Below are positions 11,557 through 21,398 of a stretch of 64,000 bases of DNA, one piece after another; position 1 is the stretch's first letter; every line of letters begins with the position of its first letter. The position numbers and the translations under genes are program-made. Below the pieces are notes generated by a model that was given only the letters and a program-made list of their open reading frames with translations, had not been told where the DNA came from and did not search any database. The stretch is taken from NCBI GenBank assembly GCA_027946365.1, contig JAPEUQ010000016.1, positions 310,001 to 374,000 on the forward strand, in the 5' to 3' direction. The DNA comes from Kalmusia sp. IMI 367209. Lineage: Eukaryota > Ascomycota > Dothideomycetes > Pleosporales > Didymosphaeriaceae.

Positions 11557-11754
11557 TAGTGAGCGCTTTGCATAGATACATAATCCAGATTAACAGGGAC
11601 AAAGCTAGTCTAATTTTAAAAATTCAAAATATATATCTACTGCTTTATATAGTAAGTTACTACAAAAGATATAATCCAAAGGTAGAAATTTAGCCTTTCT
11701 TGTCATTTGAGGTAGGATCTGGGGCAGCAGGGCGCGCACAAATTATTGCGATAC
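11557..11754 (-). repeat. 198-bp inverted repeat, right copy
   Basis: Exact reverse complement of 7995-8192 over all 198 bases. The outer boundary is at GCGATAC|TTACTA and the inner boundary at GCCG|TAGTGAGC. Together the two copies could fold the intervening 3.36 kb into a long stem-loop in single-stranded DNA or a read-through RNA. Confidence 0.97.
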
Positions 11755-12393
11755 TTACTACAGGCTAAAGCAGAAAGTTGTATAAGCACAATGGGTTTAT
11801 GCTAGAGCTAGCGCTTATGACATTATAACATTAGAGTAATGCATGCCATGAACGTCTACCTGGACGAGTGAGAAGAGTATCTTACAACTTTTGACGCGGG
11901 TACAGTGCCTATCCATCATTCCCAAGGTAGTCTAGAAATATTATCATCGGAACCCGTAGTCTGTCATCAAGCTTGAAGAATGTTAGTCGCTCTTTAATCC
12001 GTTTCGTTGCCGTTCCCACATAGAGCAGGATACTCCTGAGAACACTCAAGCGTTTGTATTTCTTAGCTTTGTGCGGTACTTGGCAGTGAGAGGTATTCAC
12101 GACTGCGGCTTTTCAATCATGTCATTGGCTCTTACTCTAGTGATCCATACGCCGGGTGCAAACGCTCTTCGACAGGTGACATTGGGCAATTATCTATATC
12201 TCTCTCTTATACCACTAAACTTCTTCCTGATCTCCCAGACTTGCCCTCATATGGTCGCAAATCACCCTGATGTTATTGATCCTAACAATGGTCTCTTGAG
12301 CAATCCTCAAACGAGCTACTAGGCGATTCTATCTCTTTCACTCGATCAGCTTCGGTGCGTTGTTCGCCCAGGCTACAGCCTCCAACCTTGACA
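11755..12393. other. Intergenic / possible upstream exon of the next gene
   Basis: Mostly featureless. A plus-strand frame ending at 12322 contains HPDVIDPNNG (from about 12248), which resembles the repeat motif NPELIDPALSM of the following protein. It might be a first exon of that gene spliced across the 12.32-12.5 kb interval, but no clear donor/acceptor pair settles it. Confidence 0.35.
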
Positions 12394-14478
12394 ATGGCTC
12401 CCCTAGCAACCGGACTTTCACTCCGCGGTCACAACTCTCGCACCCCGCTTTACAAAGTCACTTCTCCACCGCGGTTCAATTACAACGTCACCACGACTCA
12501 ACCAATGCACGAAGCCCATATTATCTCGCTCAACCCCGAACTTATAGACCCCGCGCTGTCTATGGTCGTGCCAAACAACGATATGCGCGCAACAGATAAG
12601 CAATATGTGCGAGAGCATGGGCCTTCGTACGGTGCGCAGTACTTTTCGCCAGATCCTGCACTTGTTGATAGCGCGATGGATATGGGTATGGCAACAGGCG
12701 TTCCGTACGCAGCGGATACGCAGTCCGTGACTAATAATCAACCGCGACGCGCGCCGCAGATCCTCTCGTTGAATCCTGAACAAGTAAACTTCGCGCTTGA
12801 TATACAGAATGACGACATACTCGTGGAGAACCAGGAGCTTGCATCCACAGAACAATCTATGTCCCCGATGCAGGTTCTCCCTCAGGACTCAGGTTACATA
12901 AATGTCATGACAGATGATATGCCGAACAACAACCAGCGAGAGGAAAGGATGGGATTGGATTATACGTTCACAGTGAATGAGCTTGTTCCCGTGAATGTCT
13001 CTTCTAGTTCGCCTGGGCCTTCTGAAGCGGACACCGAAGGAGAGTTCGAAGACGATGTTGGAGAGGACGGACACAATATTGGCGCAGTAGCGGAGACTGG
13101 TGATGAGGACATTGAGGACGCTATTAACCATGCACTTGACGACAACAAGGAAGCGGACGATAATGCGGCGGCGGACGAGAGCACTGCGGCTGTCTCTAAA
13201 CAGAAGGCGTATATCAGGATTAGTCAAGCGAGGTGGAACGCAGGCAAGGCGAAGACGAAAGAACAGAACGATAAAGCGAAGGCCAAGAATAAAGGGAAAG
13301 GAAGAGTGAAGCAGGTTGACGATAGCTTCACGATTGAACTACCGACGACTACGCGTGCGGGACGGCGTGAGAAGAAGCAGAAGAGATTTTTCGACGAGAT
13401 CTATGCAGAGGAAGCCGAACTTGCGCGCAAGAGGACCAAGATCGACGACGACAATTATCTTGATCTGGAGAATCCAATACAAGCTGCACGGGTCCAAGGA
13501 ACCAAGCGTAAGCTTAATCACCGCCCCAAGCAGGATACTTACCCAGAGGCTCGTATCCTGTCCTTGAAAGATAACGTCCCAGAGCCATCCAACTCATCCG
13601 CCATTCAATCTCCACTCACACACAGCTTTTCCGCATCTATCTCAGGGGAGACCAAAGAACTATACAGCAAACTAAGCGAACAATGCCACACCGAACTTGC
13701 CGATATACAAGCGGAAGATGGCTATGATACGCTCTGGGACGCGCAACGTCTTACTCACCTCTACATTTACAGCTTATCCAAGGATAATTCTGACTTCTGC
13801 GATCTTATCGCTGATGTGTGGATTCGCGCGTTCCAAGAGCGTCATCGCGATAAGGAAGAATGCCAACGCATGTGGCGACACAACAAATACCATTTCGAGC
13901 GCAACAATTACCACGACTACCCTGCTAATGGACTGCCACCTATTCCAGGCTGGCAAAAAGACAATCCGCTGCCATTACTTGGAGGAAACGTCACGGACTT
14001 CGATCCCGTACTTCTAAACCAACTGTACTACCATACGCCGGCGAATAATGGGGCGCGCATGCTTTGGGCAGATGCCATGGCGCTGTGCGGTTCGCACGCC
14101 GAGAAACTCTTCGTTTCATCGAAGAAGAATGGAATCGAGTGGCACGAGGACCTGCAGCTCAATGTTCTGTGCACATCGCTTCGTCTGTGTCGGCGGCGTT
14201 TGACGTTGAGGATCGAGGAGGTGCGTGAGGAGGCCTGGTGTGAAAGGTACCACGTTCATCATATGCGAGGGCAGCCGTGCTATCGTTCAGAGGCTAAGAA
14301 GCGTGAGAGGGATATGGCAGCGGATACAGTGCCTACGAATGAAGACGTGCAGGGTGCAGAGGATAATCAGATGCAACTAGAAGATGTACTGTTGGCGTTG
14401 GAGGATGATGAGTTCGAGAACGAAACTCTACCCCAGAAGCAGGTTCAGTTTGCGCTACCTCCGGAAGACAGGCGATAG
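12394..14478 (+). CDS. Hypothetical acidic/basic protein with three 40-residue N-terminal repeats
   Basis: 694-aa product from the first ATG (12394, context ACAATGG). I do not recognise a named family. Residues 42-57, 82-97 and 122-137 are degenerate copies (SLNPELIDPAL, SPDPALVDSAM, SLNPEQVNFAL) spaced exactly 40 residues apart. Residues about 200-260 are strongly acidic. About 280-345 is lysine-rich (KAKNKGKGRVK, GRREKKQKR) and could include nuclear-localisation signals. The C-terminal half (about 425-620) looks folded, rich in W/H/C, and is reminiscent of C-terminal regions of Dothideomycete-specific proteins. Just after the stop, bases 14479-14537 encode an acidic stretch ending DNAN-stop in another frame, so the C-terminus may be truncated by a frame error. 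A nuclear role is inference only. Confidence 0.7.
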   Translation: MAPLATGLSLRGHNSRTPLYKVTSPPRFNYNVTTTQPMHEAHIISLNPELIDPALSMVVPNNDMRATDKQYVREHGPSYGAQYFSPDPALVDSAMDMGMATGVPYAADTQSVTNNQPRRAPQILSLNPEQVNFALDIQNDDILVENQELASTEQSMSPMQVLPQDSGYINVMTDDMPNNNQREERMGLDYTFTVNELVPVNVSSSSPGPSEADTEGEFEDDVGEDGHNIGAVAETGDEDIEDAINHALDDNKEADDNAAADESTAAVSKQKAYIRISQARWNAGKAKTKEQNDKAKAKNKGKGRVKQVDDSFTIELPTTTRAGRREKKQKRFFDEIYAEEAELARKRTKIDDDNYLDLENPIQAARVQGTKRKLNHRPKQDTYPEARILSLKDNVPEPSNSSAIQSPLTHSFSASISGETKELYSKLSEQCHTELADIQAEDGYDTLWDAQRLTHLYIYSLSKDNSDFCDLIADVWIRAFQERHRDKEECQRMWRHNKYHFERNNYHDYPANGLPPIPGWQKDNPLPLLGGNVTDFDPVLLNQLYYHTPANNGARMLWADAMALCGSHAEKLFVSSKKNGIEWHEDLQLNVLCTSLRLCRRRLTLRIEEVREEAWCERYHVHHMRGQPCYRSEAKKRERDMAADTVPTNEDVQGAEDNQMQLEDVLLALEDDEFENETLPQKQVQFALPPEDRR

Positions 14479-14537
14479 AGGCTGATGATGGCAACTTCGA
14501 TGAGTTATTCGACGACGAGCAAGATAATGCCAACTAG

Positions 14538-15122
14538 GGCAGCATGATGGGCGTGGCTAGCGGCAACACGCACGAGGTGATTGACGTTGACGGTGGAGAG
14601 GACTTGGGTGGACTGAGGCTCGCCTTGTTAATTCGCCTCCACTTAAGGTTTGCATCTAAGCTCTGGAATAGACACGTCTTGATTTTGATAGCTCTTTGTC
14701 TATGATAGGAATTCCATAACACAGTCTTGCTCCATTTCCGTTCACCTTCTTGAATTGTGCTGAAAGATTGAAGGGTATTGAAAAGAAACCGGCGTGCCTT
14801 CCTGACAGAGCTGCCTAGGGAAGCTAGAGATGACTCACCAAGTGCAGCTATGTTCCATCGCAACGCATAACCTCCGTGAAAGAAGCTCCGGCACCATATC
14901 CGAAAAGAATCTCCGAGCCGACGTTCAGATCTTAGAGAGAAGAGTCGTCAGACGTCCAATGAAACCCCCTTGCGCCACAAGGCCGCCACACCGGCACCAT
15001 CGGTCCGCCGTAACCACCGACCTCTAACCTCCTTCGTCCCACACCACGACGCGCAAGCCTTACCTGCCTGGCCAGACGCATACATTGTAAACGCCGCCTC
15101 GAATGCGTACCCCTCTTTCGCA
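14538..15122. other. Intergenic, no gene supported
   Basis: Several overlapping frames of 60-110 codons on both strands, none with recognisable composition or partners. The right part is the promoter region of the small heat-shock protein gene. Confidence 0.5.
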
Positions 15123-15135
15123 TTCTCGAACCTTC
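15123..15135 (+). promoter_or_regulatory. Canonical heat-shock element upstream of the HSP20 gene
   Basis: The bases TTCTCGAACCTTC fit the three-unit consensus TTCnnGAAnnTTC perfectly. They lie about 210 bp upstream of the HSP20 start codon and about 140 bp upstream of a TATA box. This is a plausible binding site for the trimeric heat-shock factor Hsf1. A further TTC-n-GAA lies at about 15144-15150. Confidence 0.75.
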
Positions 15136-15273
15136 GTACAACGTTCAGAAACGATGTGTGATTGGAGTCGCGGGCCGCGGTGGCGCGTTATGGCGTTGAC
15201 GTAGCGCGTGGCGAGAAGGAAAGGCCTACGTATGCATTGCACGTGAGGATGGATGCCTGCGAGTAGTTGTGAG

Positions 15274-15280
15274 TATATAG
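15274..15280 (+). promoter_or_regulatory. TATA box of the HSP20 gene
   Basis: TATATAG lies 63-69 bp upstream of the ATG at 15343. Its position implies a transcript start near 15305, which rules out the in-frame ATG at 15253 as the translation start. Confidence 0.6.
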
Positions 15281-15342
15281 AGGAGGGGAATGTAGGTGTG
15301 ACGTCTTCTTTTCATTACACCCATCAACTTTTCATCTTCGAA

Positions 15343-16368
15343 ATGCCATCAGTCACCTACATGAATCAATCCGCACCCTTTTGGGACTGGGTCGCCAGTC
15401 TCGAGCAAGACGGCGCAAACCATCCCTGGTTCTCACAGTGGAACCAAACCCAAGACAACGAGAACGAGAACGAGAACGATAATGAGAAGAGCGAAGAAGA
15501 GCACGCTGGGCCTCCACCTCCACCATTCGGGCCTTGGGGATGGGGCTTCCCTGATTTTGGAGGGCGTGCGTTCCCTCATCGTGGACCACCGCCTCATCAC
15601 CACCATCACGGCGAACATGATGGGGAAAAGGGCAAGGATAACCTGAACGATAAAGAGAAAGACAACGATAAGAACATGGATGATAGCAATGACAACGGCG
15701 AGGGCCCATCTGGCAGTGGATCAGAGACCGAAGGCCGCCGTCGCCGCCATGGACGCTGTGGCTCTCGTCGCGGTCACCATGGGTGGGGAGGACCTCGAGG
15801 CTTCGGTGGCCCACCTCCTTCTCACGGCCCATGGGGAGGTCCAGGACGTTTTGGCCCACGTCATGGCCACCATGGTGGTCCTCCCCATTGCGGTCGACGA
15901 GGTGGGAGGGGATTCTGGGGACGAGGCGGCTTCGCAGGTCCTGGCTTCAATCCCTTTGCCTTCGCCAGCTCTTTCCTAGACCCGACCTCCAACAACAAAG
16001 ACGAAAACACAGACTTCACCCCCGAAGCCGATATCTTCGACACGCCGACCGCATTCGTGGTCCACGTCTCACTGCCAGGCGCCAAGAAGGAAGACGTCGG
16101 TGTGAACTGGGACGCTGAGAAATCCGAACTCTCGATCGCAGGTGTAATCTACCGCCCGGGCGATGAAGAGTTCTTGAAGACTTTGGCGATGAATGAGAGG
16201 AGCGTAGGACCATTTGAGAGGAAAGTGAGGCTAGGAACGAGGGCGAACCCTGCGGCGATTGATGTTGATGGTATCAGCGCCAAACTGGAGGATGGTATAT
16301 TGCGGGTCGAGGTACCAAAGATTGGGGATAACGGCTTTGTAGAAGTACGCAAAGTCGACATTGAATAA
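15343..16368 (+). CDS. HSP20 / alpha-crystallin small heat-shock protein with long low-complexity N-terminus
   Basis: 341-aa ATP-independent holdase chaperone, cytosolic by inference. The alpha-crystallin domain occupies about residues 230-341: [19 protein letters not shown], then [11 protein letters not shown], and the conserved C-terminal strand [14 protein letters not shown]. The N-terminal two thirds are unusual. There is a DNENEN-type acidic run, a proline/histidine cluster (PPPHHHHH), another acidic KDN-rich run, and a long Gly/His/Arg/Pro-rich segment ([17 protein letters not shown]). Typical fungal family members are 150-250 aa. The start at 15343 is chosen because it follows the TATA box; the upstream in-frame ATG lies before that box. 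A canonical heat-shock element upstream indicates Hsf1 control. Confidence 0.9.
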   Translation: MPSVTYMNQSAPFWDWVASLEQDGANHPWFSQWNQTQDNENENENDNEKSEEEHAGPPPPPFGPWGWGFPDFGGRAFPHRGPPPHHHHHGEHDGEKGKDNLNDKEKDNDKNMDDSNDNGEGPSGSGSETEGRRRRHGRCGSRRGHHGWGGPRGFGGPPPSHGPWGGPGRFGPRHGHHGGPPHCGRRGGRGFWGRGGFAGPGFNPFAFASSFLDPTSNNKDENTDFTPEADIFDTPTAFVVHVSLPGAKKEDVGVNWDAEKSELSIAGVIYRPGDEEFLKTLAMNERSVGPFERKVRLGTRANPAAIDVDGISAKLEDGILRVEVPKIGDNGFVEVRKVDIE

Positions 16369-17783
16369 GCCTCTCAGGATCATTTCTTGAGTATATTATT
16401 AGGTCTTTGGATTAGTTTAGGGCCGGGAGTAAGTAACATTGAACGTATCGGCATATAAGTAGAAAACCAAAAAGAAAGGATTGCTTTTGCAAACAAATGC
16501 GCCTGGCAAATGAGACGCGAGAGAAATGTGTATTGTGAAAGATGACCCATGCCTATATTCGCCTGTTGGCTTAGCTATGAATAACCTATCCAAGAACACC
16601 CTTGGTTCGTGCGAATCGCGATCATTCACTTCAGTTCAGACGCGTCAGCGTGCAATCTTGAAGTCACAACGCGTCGCTCTTCCCAAGACCTGCGCTATCT
16701 GTGGCCCAATCCCAGCCCTGAACACTTATCAGCTTGATCACCAAAAAAAAACGTCAAATTGAGCTGGAATAATGACAGCGCCTCAGAGAGAAGATTACAC
16801 GTCGTCAACACCTCCCGCCGCATCGCCAACCCACATCCCCCGCGCTCAACACCGGCCGGCTCAGCGACACCGATGTGTACACACACGAAGCATGTACCTC
16901 CACCAAGTTACCCATGGCCTCGCAGCTACGCGTCGACTAGGGTAATAATTTACGCCATGGTCATCGACCGCTGACCTCACGCCAGGTTGTAGAGCTTGGA
17001 CTTGGAGCGCAGGGTGAGTGTAGGAGGGATGGGGGATGATTTGGACTAAGGATGATTCTTGCATCATTGGCTGCTGTTAGTATTGAAGAGAGTGGACGTA
17101 CCCTTGAGCGAGAGAGCTGATAACTGTGATGGTGATAGGTGTCGGCGTAGAGAGGTGGAGTATAAAGGCAGGCGCGAGCTTTATAGCGGGAGCGTCAATA
17201 GAGCTAGCTGTATGCAGCATTAGCGCAACTTGTGTCGCTCACGTGATGAGTTTGTTGCCTATGTACCTAGCCCGCATATCAGGCACGGTGCCCTCTTTGC
17301 CCTAGACCCGACCCAAAACGATAAGAAAGGCCAAGCGTAAATCAGCAGACCTATGTTTGATTTTTCAAGGTAGACCAACTTTTCACCTAGGGATTTAGCG
17401 TGTTTCTCTGAACAAAGGGCTTACGACTTTTTGCAATAATTAGTGCTGTCAAATTTAGAATGAAACAAATTGAGACATAAGGAAAGTTTCAGAAGGCTAC
17501 ACGTTTTTGGTATTCTCTGAATAAATATGAGATCTAAACGCTGAGGAAATACCTAAACCACGTTCAAATACACGAACGCTTTTGATCCTAACATACCATA
17601 CGTACTTATATAAGAGAGATACCATTATTGAGAGCTACCACGCAAAGCCGAAATCCTTCAGCCTCATTGTCAAATCGAACTTTCCGAACACCAAATAATC
17701 AACCGGATCCTTCCCAGCGTACGATCATGCTCCTATGAGAATGCATAGAAGAGCCACTTGTCGTGAGCCTTAGTGTACTGTTC
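16369..17783. other. Intergenic, no gene supported
   Basis: 1.4 kb with only short overlapping frames. Bases 17291-17333 resemble, at roughly 75 percent by eye, part of the 198-bp inverted repeat (8017-8060), mostly differing by C/T transitions. Around 17340-17660 composition is AT-rich. Otherwise nothing is seen. Confidence 0.45.
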
Positions 17784-18867
17784 CTACACGGAGGAGTGCA
17801 TGGTGCTTCTACAGCGGTCTTGAACGCTACAGATTTGTTCGGCTATATCGAAGAAGTCGAATGCAGGCCCAAGATCGATCTCTAAGGTGGCCAACAAGGA
17901 GCTATTATTATACGACTCATTAGAGGATTGGAGCGCTTTGCTACTGGATTGCGACGATTCATCAAGGGCACCAATCGATGTATCACCTTCACTACTACAC
18001 CAGACCACACTTGTGTCGATCTGAAGCGAGAGTTCCCCAGTCTTGCGACGAATTGCGCCTCGTCGGGAGAGTGGTCCTTCTTCCATGGTGTATTGATGGT
18101 GACTGAAGGAGTGTTGGCAGTCATCGTACCTGGGTGCAGTAGCGATAACATCCTGCCCTGAAAGAATGCTCAACGGGCGAGGCGTAGGTTGTGCATTGTT
18201 ATTAGAGGAAAATGCACCCACGTCGGTTCCAGATTATAGAGAGGACTGAGGATGACAGCTTGAATCCTGAATTTCATCTGTCTAGTGCTGATCACGGTGG
18301 CGCCATTCGTTAGCTTGCTGAGCCTCGATGTCAGGGTTTGTGGGCGAAAGCACATACCTAGCTGCCTCGACATCTTGATTGGAAGATGGCGATTGAGATG
18401 AAGATGAATGCGCGTCATCGTTGTCTATGATAACAAAAGAAGACGACGTAGATGTGACCAGGGGAGGACGCACATAAGCAAGCTGCTGCTGTGCTAATGC
18501 TAGATCATTCACAGCGCTCTGTGCAAAACCATACAGGACCTTGTGATCTGCCGTATCGAAGCGAGCGCGTTTCTTTCGCTTTGCAACCACCCTCACCACT
18601 TTCAATATATAACGCTTGAACTTCGATTTACTGAAGTTTTGGAATATTCGGCGACTGAGCCAAGGTCATCGAATGATTTGCGACCCGTCCCCGAGAGGGA
18701 AACTCCTCTGGCTCTGGCAGGAAGAGCTCGTCCCAGGCAAGGGCGGAATGGTGGGATGGGATTGGGGACAATGAAAGGTCAGTGCACTCCAGCTCCGCGA
18801 GGTGATTGTTGTGTACATTTAATGAGGATATTTCCTGGACCTTGTTCTTAATGGGTTGAGTCAACAT
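17784..18867 (-). CDS. Hypothetical protein, multi-exon model unresolved
   Basis: Three protein-like blocks lie in order on the minus strand. Block A is 18867-18632, starting MLTQPIKNKVQEISS. Block B is about 18585-18358, with a basic KRKKRARF stretch that could be a nuclear-localisation signal, then a serine-rich acidic region. Block C is about 18221-17784, serine-rich, ending at a stop at 17784. Block B ends at a good donor (GTATGT at 18357) followed by GCTAAC and CAG. I could not find splice sites that join all blocks in one frame, so the exact product is uncertain. I recognise no family; the composition suggests a mostly disordered, possibly nuclear protein. Confidence 0.4.
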
Positions 18868-19325
18868 AGCGATATGGACCTGTTTGGTGGGCAATCCGAT
18901 GAAAAGAAAAGGTATGATATTATAAGCGAAATCAAGGCACAGGAATGCTATGCGTGGACGATGGTGTATTATGTCTGGCCATGATGTTCGGCGTTGAGCG
19001 TTCGCAATATCGGATTTTAGGGCGGGGGGAAGGGTTTTATATGTGCACAAGGCTAGAAGATTTCGTCTCATGCCTGAATAAACGAATGTTTCAATGCTCG
19101 TGCCAAACAAAGATATTTTTGACAAGCGTGTTCAGTGTTCGTTTGTTAAATGCGACTTTGCGTCAGGGAATTTCTTCTATTTCGACATAGTACTTTATGA
19201 GCAGTGAGCTCTTTACTGACTATATGCACGTCAAAAACGTAGTTCGAGCAATACTTCTTACACTTAGTCCGATATGTGTCGGGCCCGCTTTTCAATGCTG
19301 TATCGTATGTATCACCAGCACCCAC
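18868..19325. other. Intergenic
   Basis: 458 bp between the 5' end of the hypothetical minus-strand gene and the stop codon of eIF2B gamma. Open reading continues upstream of 18867 in the same frame to 19125, so the N-terminus of that gene could begin earlier. No other feature is seen. Confidence 0.45.
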
Positions 19326-21101
19326 CTAATCCAAGGCAATACCCTCACCGTCATCCAGTTCTTCATCTCCAAAACCACCCTCATCGTCATCAATCGGTAA
19401 TGCAAATCGCATGAACTTTTCTCCTTTACTCTCGGTACCCCACTCCACCACCTGCCCATCCTGCACCTCACACTCCTTCAAAACCGTCTTATCCTCGCTC
19501 TTCGCCTCCCCGCCCTCAATCTTACACCTCCGGCCCAATATACAATCAGTCAACTGCACATTTTCACCAACTTCCGCGCCCTCCATTAATAGACACCGCA
19601 GGAGACGCGCGCCCTCGCCGATCTTGCAATTCGCACCGATGCAGGACTCTTTGATGTTGGTTTTCTCGGCGACAGTGACGTTTTCTGCAAGCAGAGAGTT
19701 CTCCGCTTCGACACGGCATCGTTTGGGGATAAGGTTTTTGTGGGCGACTTTTGAGGCGTGGGCGAAGGGGGAGGCGGGATTGTTGTTGGTCTCTTCCAGT
19801 GAGGGCAATTTGGCGAGGCGCAAGGAGATGGTGAGAAGAAGGTGGGCGGTGTCGACGCGGCGGATGAGAGGAGCATCTACGGTGGAGGGTTGAACGTATG
19901 AGAGGATGGGCGGGACGCTGAGTTTTGGTTTCGAGAGGGACTGCACAGCTTCGGGGATGTTGGATTCGCGTACTCTCGATGCTAGCGTGGGCGTTGATAC
20001 ATCATGCGGTTGACTTGGACCACTATATGTAGAGCTGAACTTCGCGACGTCAATCTCTTCTTCCATGACCTGCGAGCCATGATCGCTACCTGATTCTTCT
20101 TCGGGTTGGAAGATTGATCGTAGGCCAAGCTTATCACCCAGTCCGTTTTGCCAGCCTGACTTGGCCCACCAGCCGAGCACATCTTCTGCCAGACTTTCAA
20201 ATTTCTCGTTCTTTTTGATCATCTCGAGTACCCAGTAGGGGAAGAAGTAGATGTGCGCGTCGCGGTGGGTAGTAAGCATCTTTATGCGACCGTGTTTGCG
20301 GATGAGTGAATGTCGGACGGGGGAAGGTTTTATTCTCTTCCGTGATATCGTTTAGGGTGTCTGTGGGTGCTGTGTAGACGAGGTTCGAGACATTGCGACG
20401 CAACGAGTCTGCTGGTGGCGGTACGATGGGTTTGGGCAGCGGCGTCGTCGCAATGAAGTCGGTCTCTTCGCCCTTCTTGCTGCCTTCCACCTTAGTTTGA
20501 TACCAGACACCTAGGCCGCCTCTCCTGCCGAGCTTCTCGCCACCGATGGCCATGGGGATCTTGCCAGTCTCTGTGAGGCCGCCGGCTGCTGCGCCAAATC
20601 CAGCCTCCTCCACCATCCATGCATCCGCCAGCGCTGTACCGTCCAATTCGCAGACGATGTCGCAGGGTAACACTATGAAATCGCTCTTGACCGCATCTTG
20701 AACTTCAGGTAATCGAAAGAGGTGTCCAGTTCCAGTCTCGTGTGTCAAGTCTTTCGGCGCAATCAGATCAGGTTTCGGGGAGGGGAGCGAAGTGAGGTGG
20801 GGGTTCTGCGACAGGGCGGCTTCGATGGCTTCTTGGGACTCTGGAGGCGTTATAATGGTGATGTCTACAATTTTGGTAAATATCGTTAGCTTTTACCACG
20901 ATGCAAATGTAGTCTAAGCTAACCTGTTACACCCATGCGGTAGCACCATTCTAGAGGATACCACACCATAGGTCTATTTGCGATCGGCAGCAGAGCTTTG
21001 GGTATGTCCTTCGGCGATGATGTGAATGTGCTCAACGAAGCTCCAGGACCGCACAATATCAGTGCCTGGAAGCCCGGCGAAGGCAGAGTAGCGTGCGGCA
21101 T
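19326..21101 (-). CDS. GCD1: Translation initiation factor eIF2B subunit gamma
   Basis: Gamma subunit of the eIF2B guanine-nucleotide exchange complex, which recharges eIF2 with GTP in the cytosol. Exon 1 is 21101-20924 and exon 2 is 20864-19326; the intron has a GTTAGC donor. The N-terminus has the nucleotidyltransferase-like fold: FQALILCGPG, then PKALLPIANRPMVWYPL. The C-terminus has left-handed beta-helix hexapeptide repeats (SCIGANCKIGEGARL, VQLTDCILGRRCKIE). Frame continuity breaks once, at a G5 run (20319-20323 on the plus strand). Dropping one base there joins TEENKTFP to VRHSLIRKHGRIKML and gives 571 aa, an exact multiple of three. Because the gene is essential in yeast, the extra base is probably a consensus error. 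It is divergent from the PEX22-like gene, with starts 298 bp apart. The start MPHATLPS was preferred over a longer upstream frame. Confidence 0.92.
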
Positions 21102-21398
21102 GGTGTAAATACCGTCCTTGCGGTGGGTTTTTGCCCTCAAAATACTCCACTACAAGGTATACGCAAAGTGTTGTGGGCGTGCGTGGGGGATCGAGCTGGC
21201 CCCGCCAAAGTTTCGTTCGCATGACTCCTCGGCGCGCGCTCGGTTCGGCGCCATGATTCTCTTGTGACAGGGATGCATCATAGCTCCCAGCCACCGAGGC
21301 CAACAACAACACCACCTCTCCGCACCTGCGATCACCACACCGCCGGTACCCCACACTCTGCCCTCACAACCTACGATGATTTGAGCCTTACGTGCACC

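Larger units (their letters stand above)
7995..11754. mobile_element. Segment bounded by 198-bp inverted repeats (candidate TIR element with MFS cargo)
   Basis: A 3,760-bp unit with perfect 198-bp termini in inverted orientation. The inside holds one intact MFS transporter gene and a decayed stretch, and no transposase-like or reverse-transcriptase-like frame. It could be a non-autonomous TIR element that captured a transporter, or simply two copies of a short MITE-like repeat that landed in opposite orientation on either side of the gene. No convincing target-site duplication flanks the whole unit (outer flanks CATCACTAG and TTACTACAG). Perfect identity implies recent insertion or homogenisation. 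Confidence 0.4.

Noticed and set aside
7995..11754. Reading the inverted repeats as LTRs of a retrotransposon
   Set aside because: They are inverted rather than direct, do not start TG and end CA, and no gag/pol frame lies between them.
14534..14863. Minus-strand frame of 109 codons convergent on the 694-aa protein
   Set aside because: No domain or start context; it overlaps the probable 3' region of the plus-strand gene.
15353..15859. Minus-strand frame of 168 codons
   Set aside because: Antisense shadow of the low-complexity part of the HSP20 gene.
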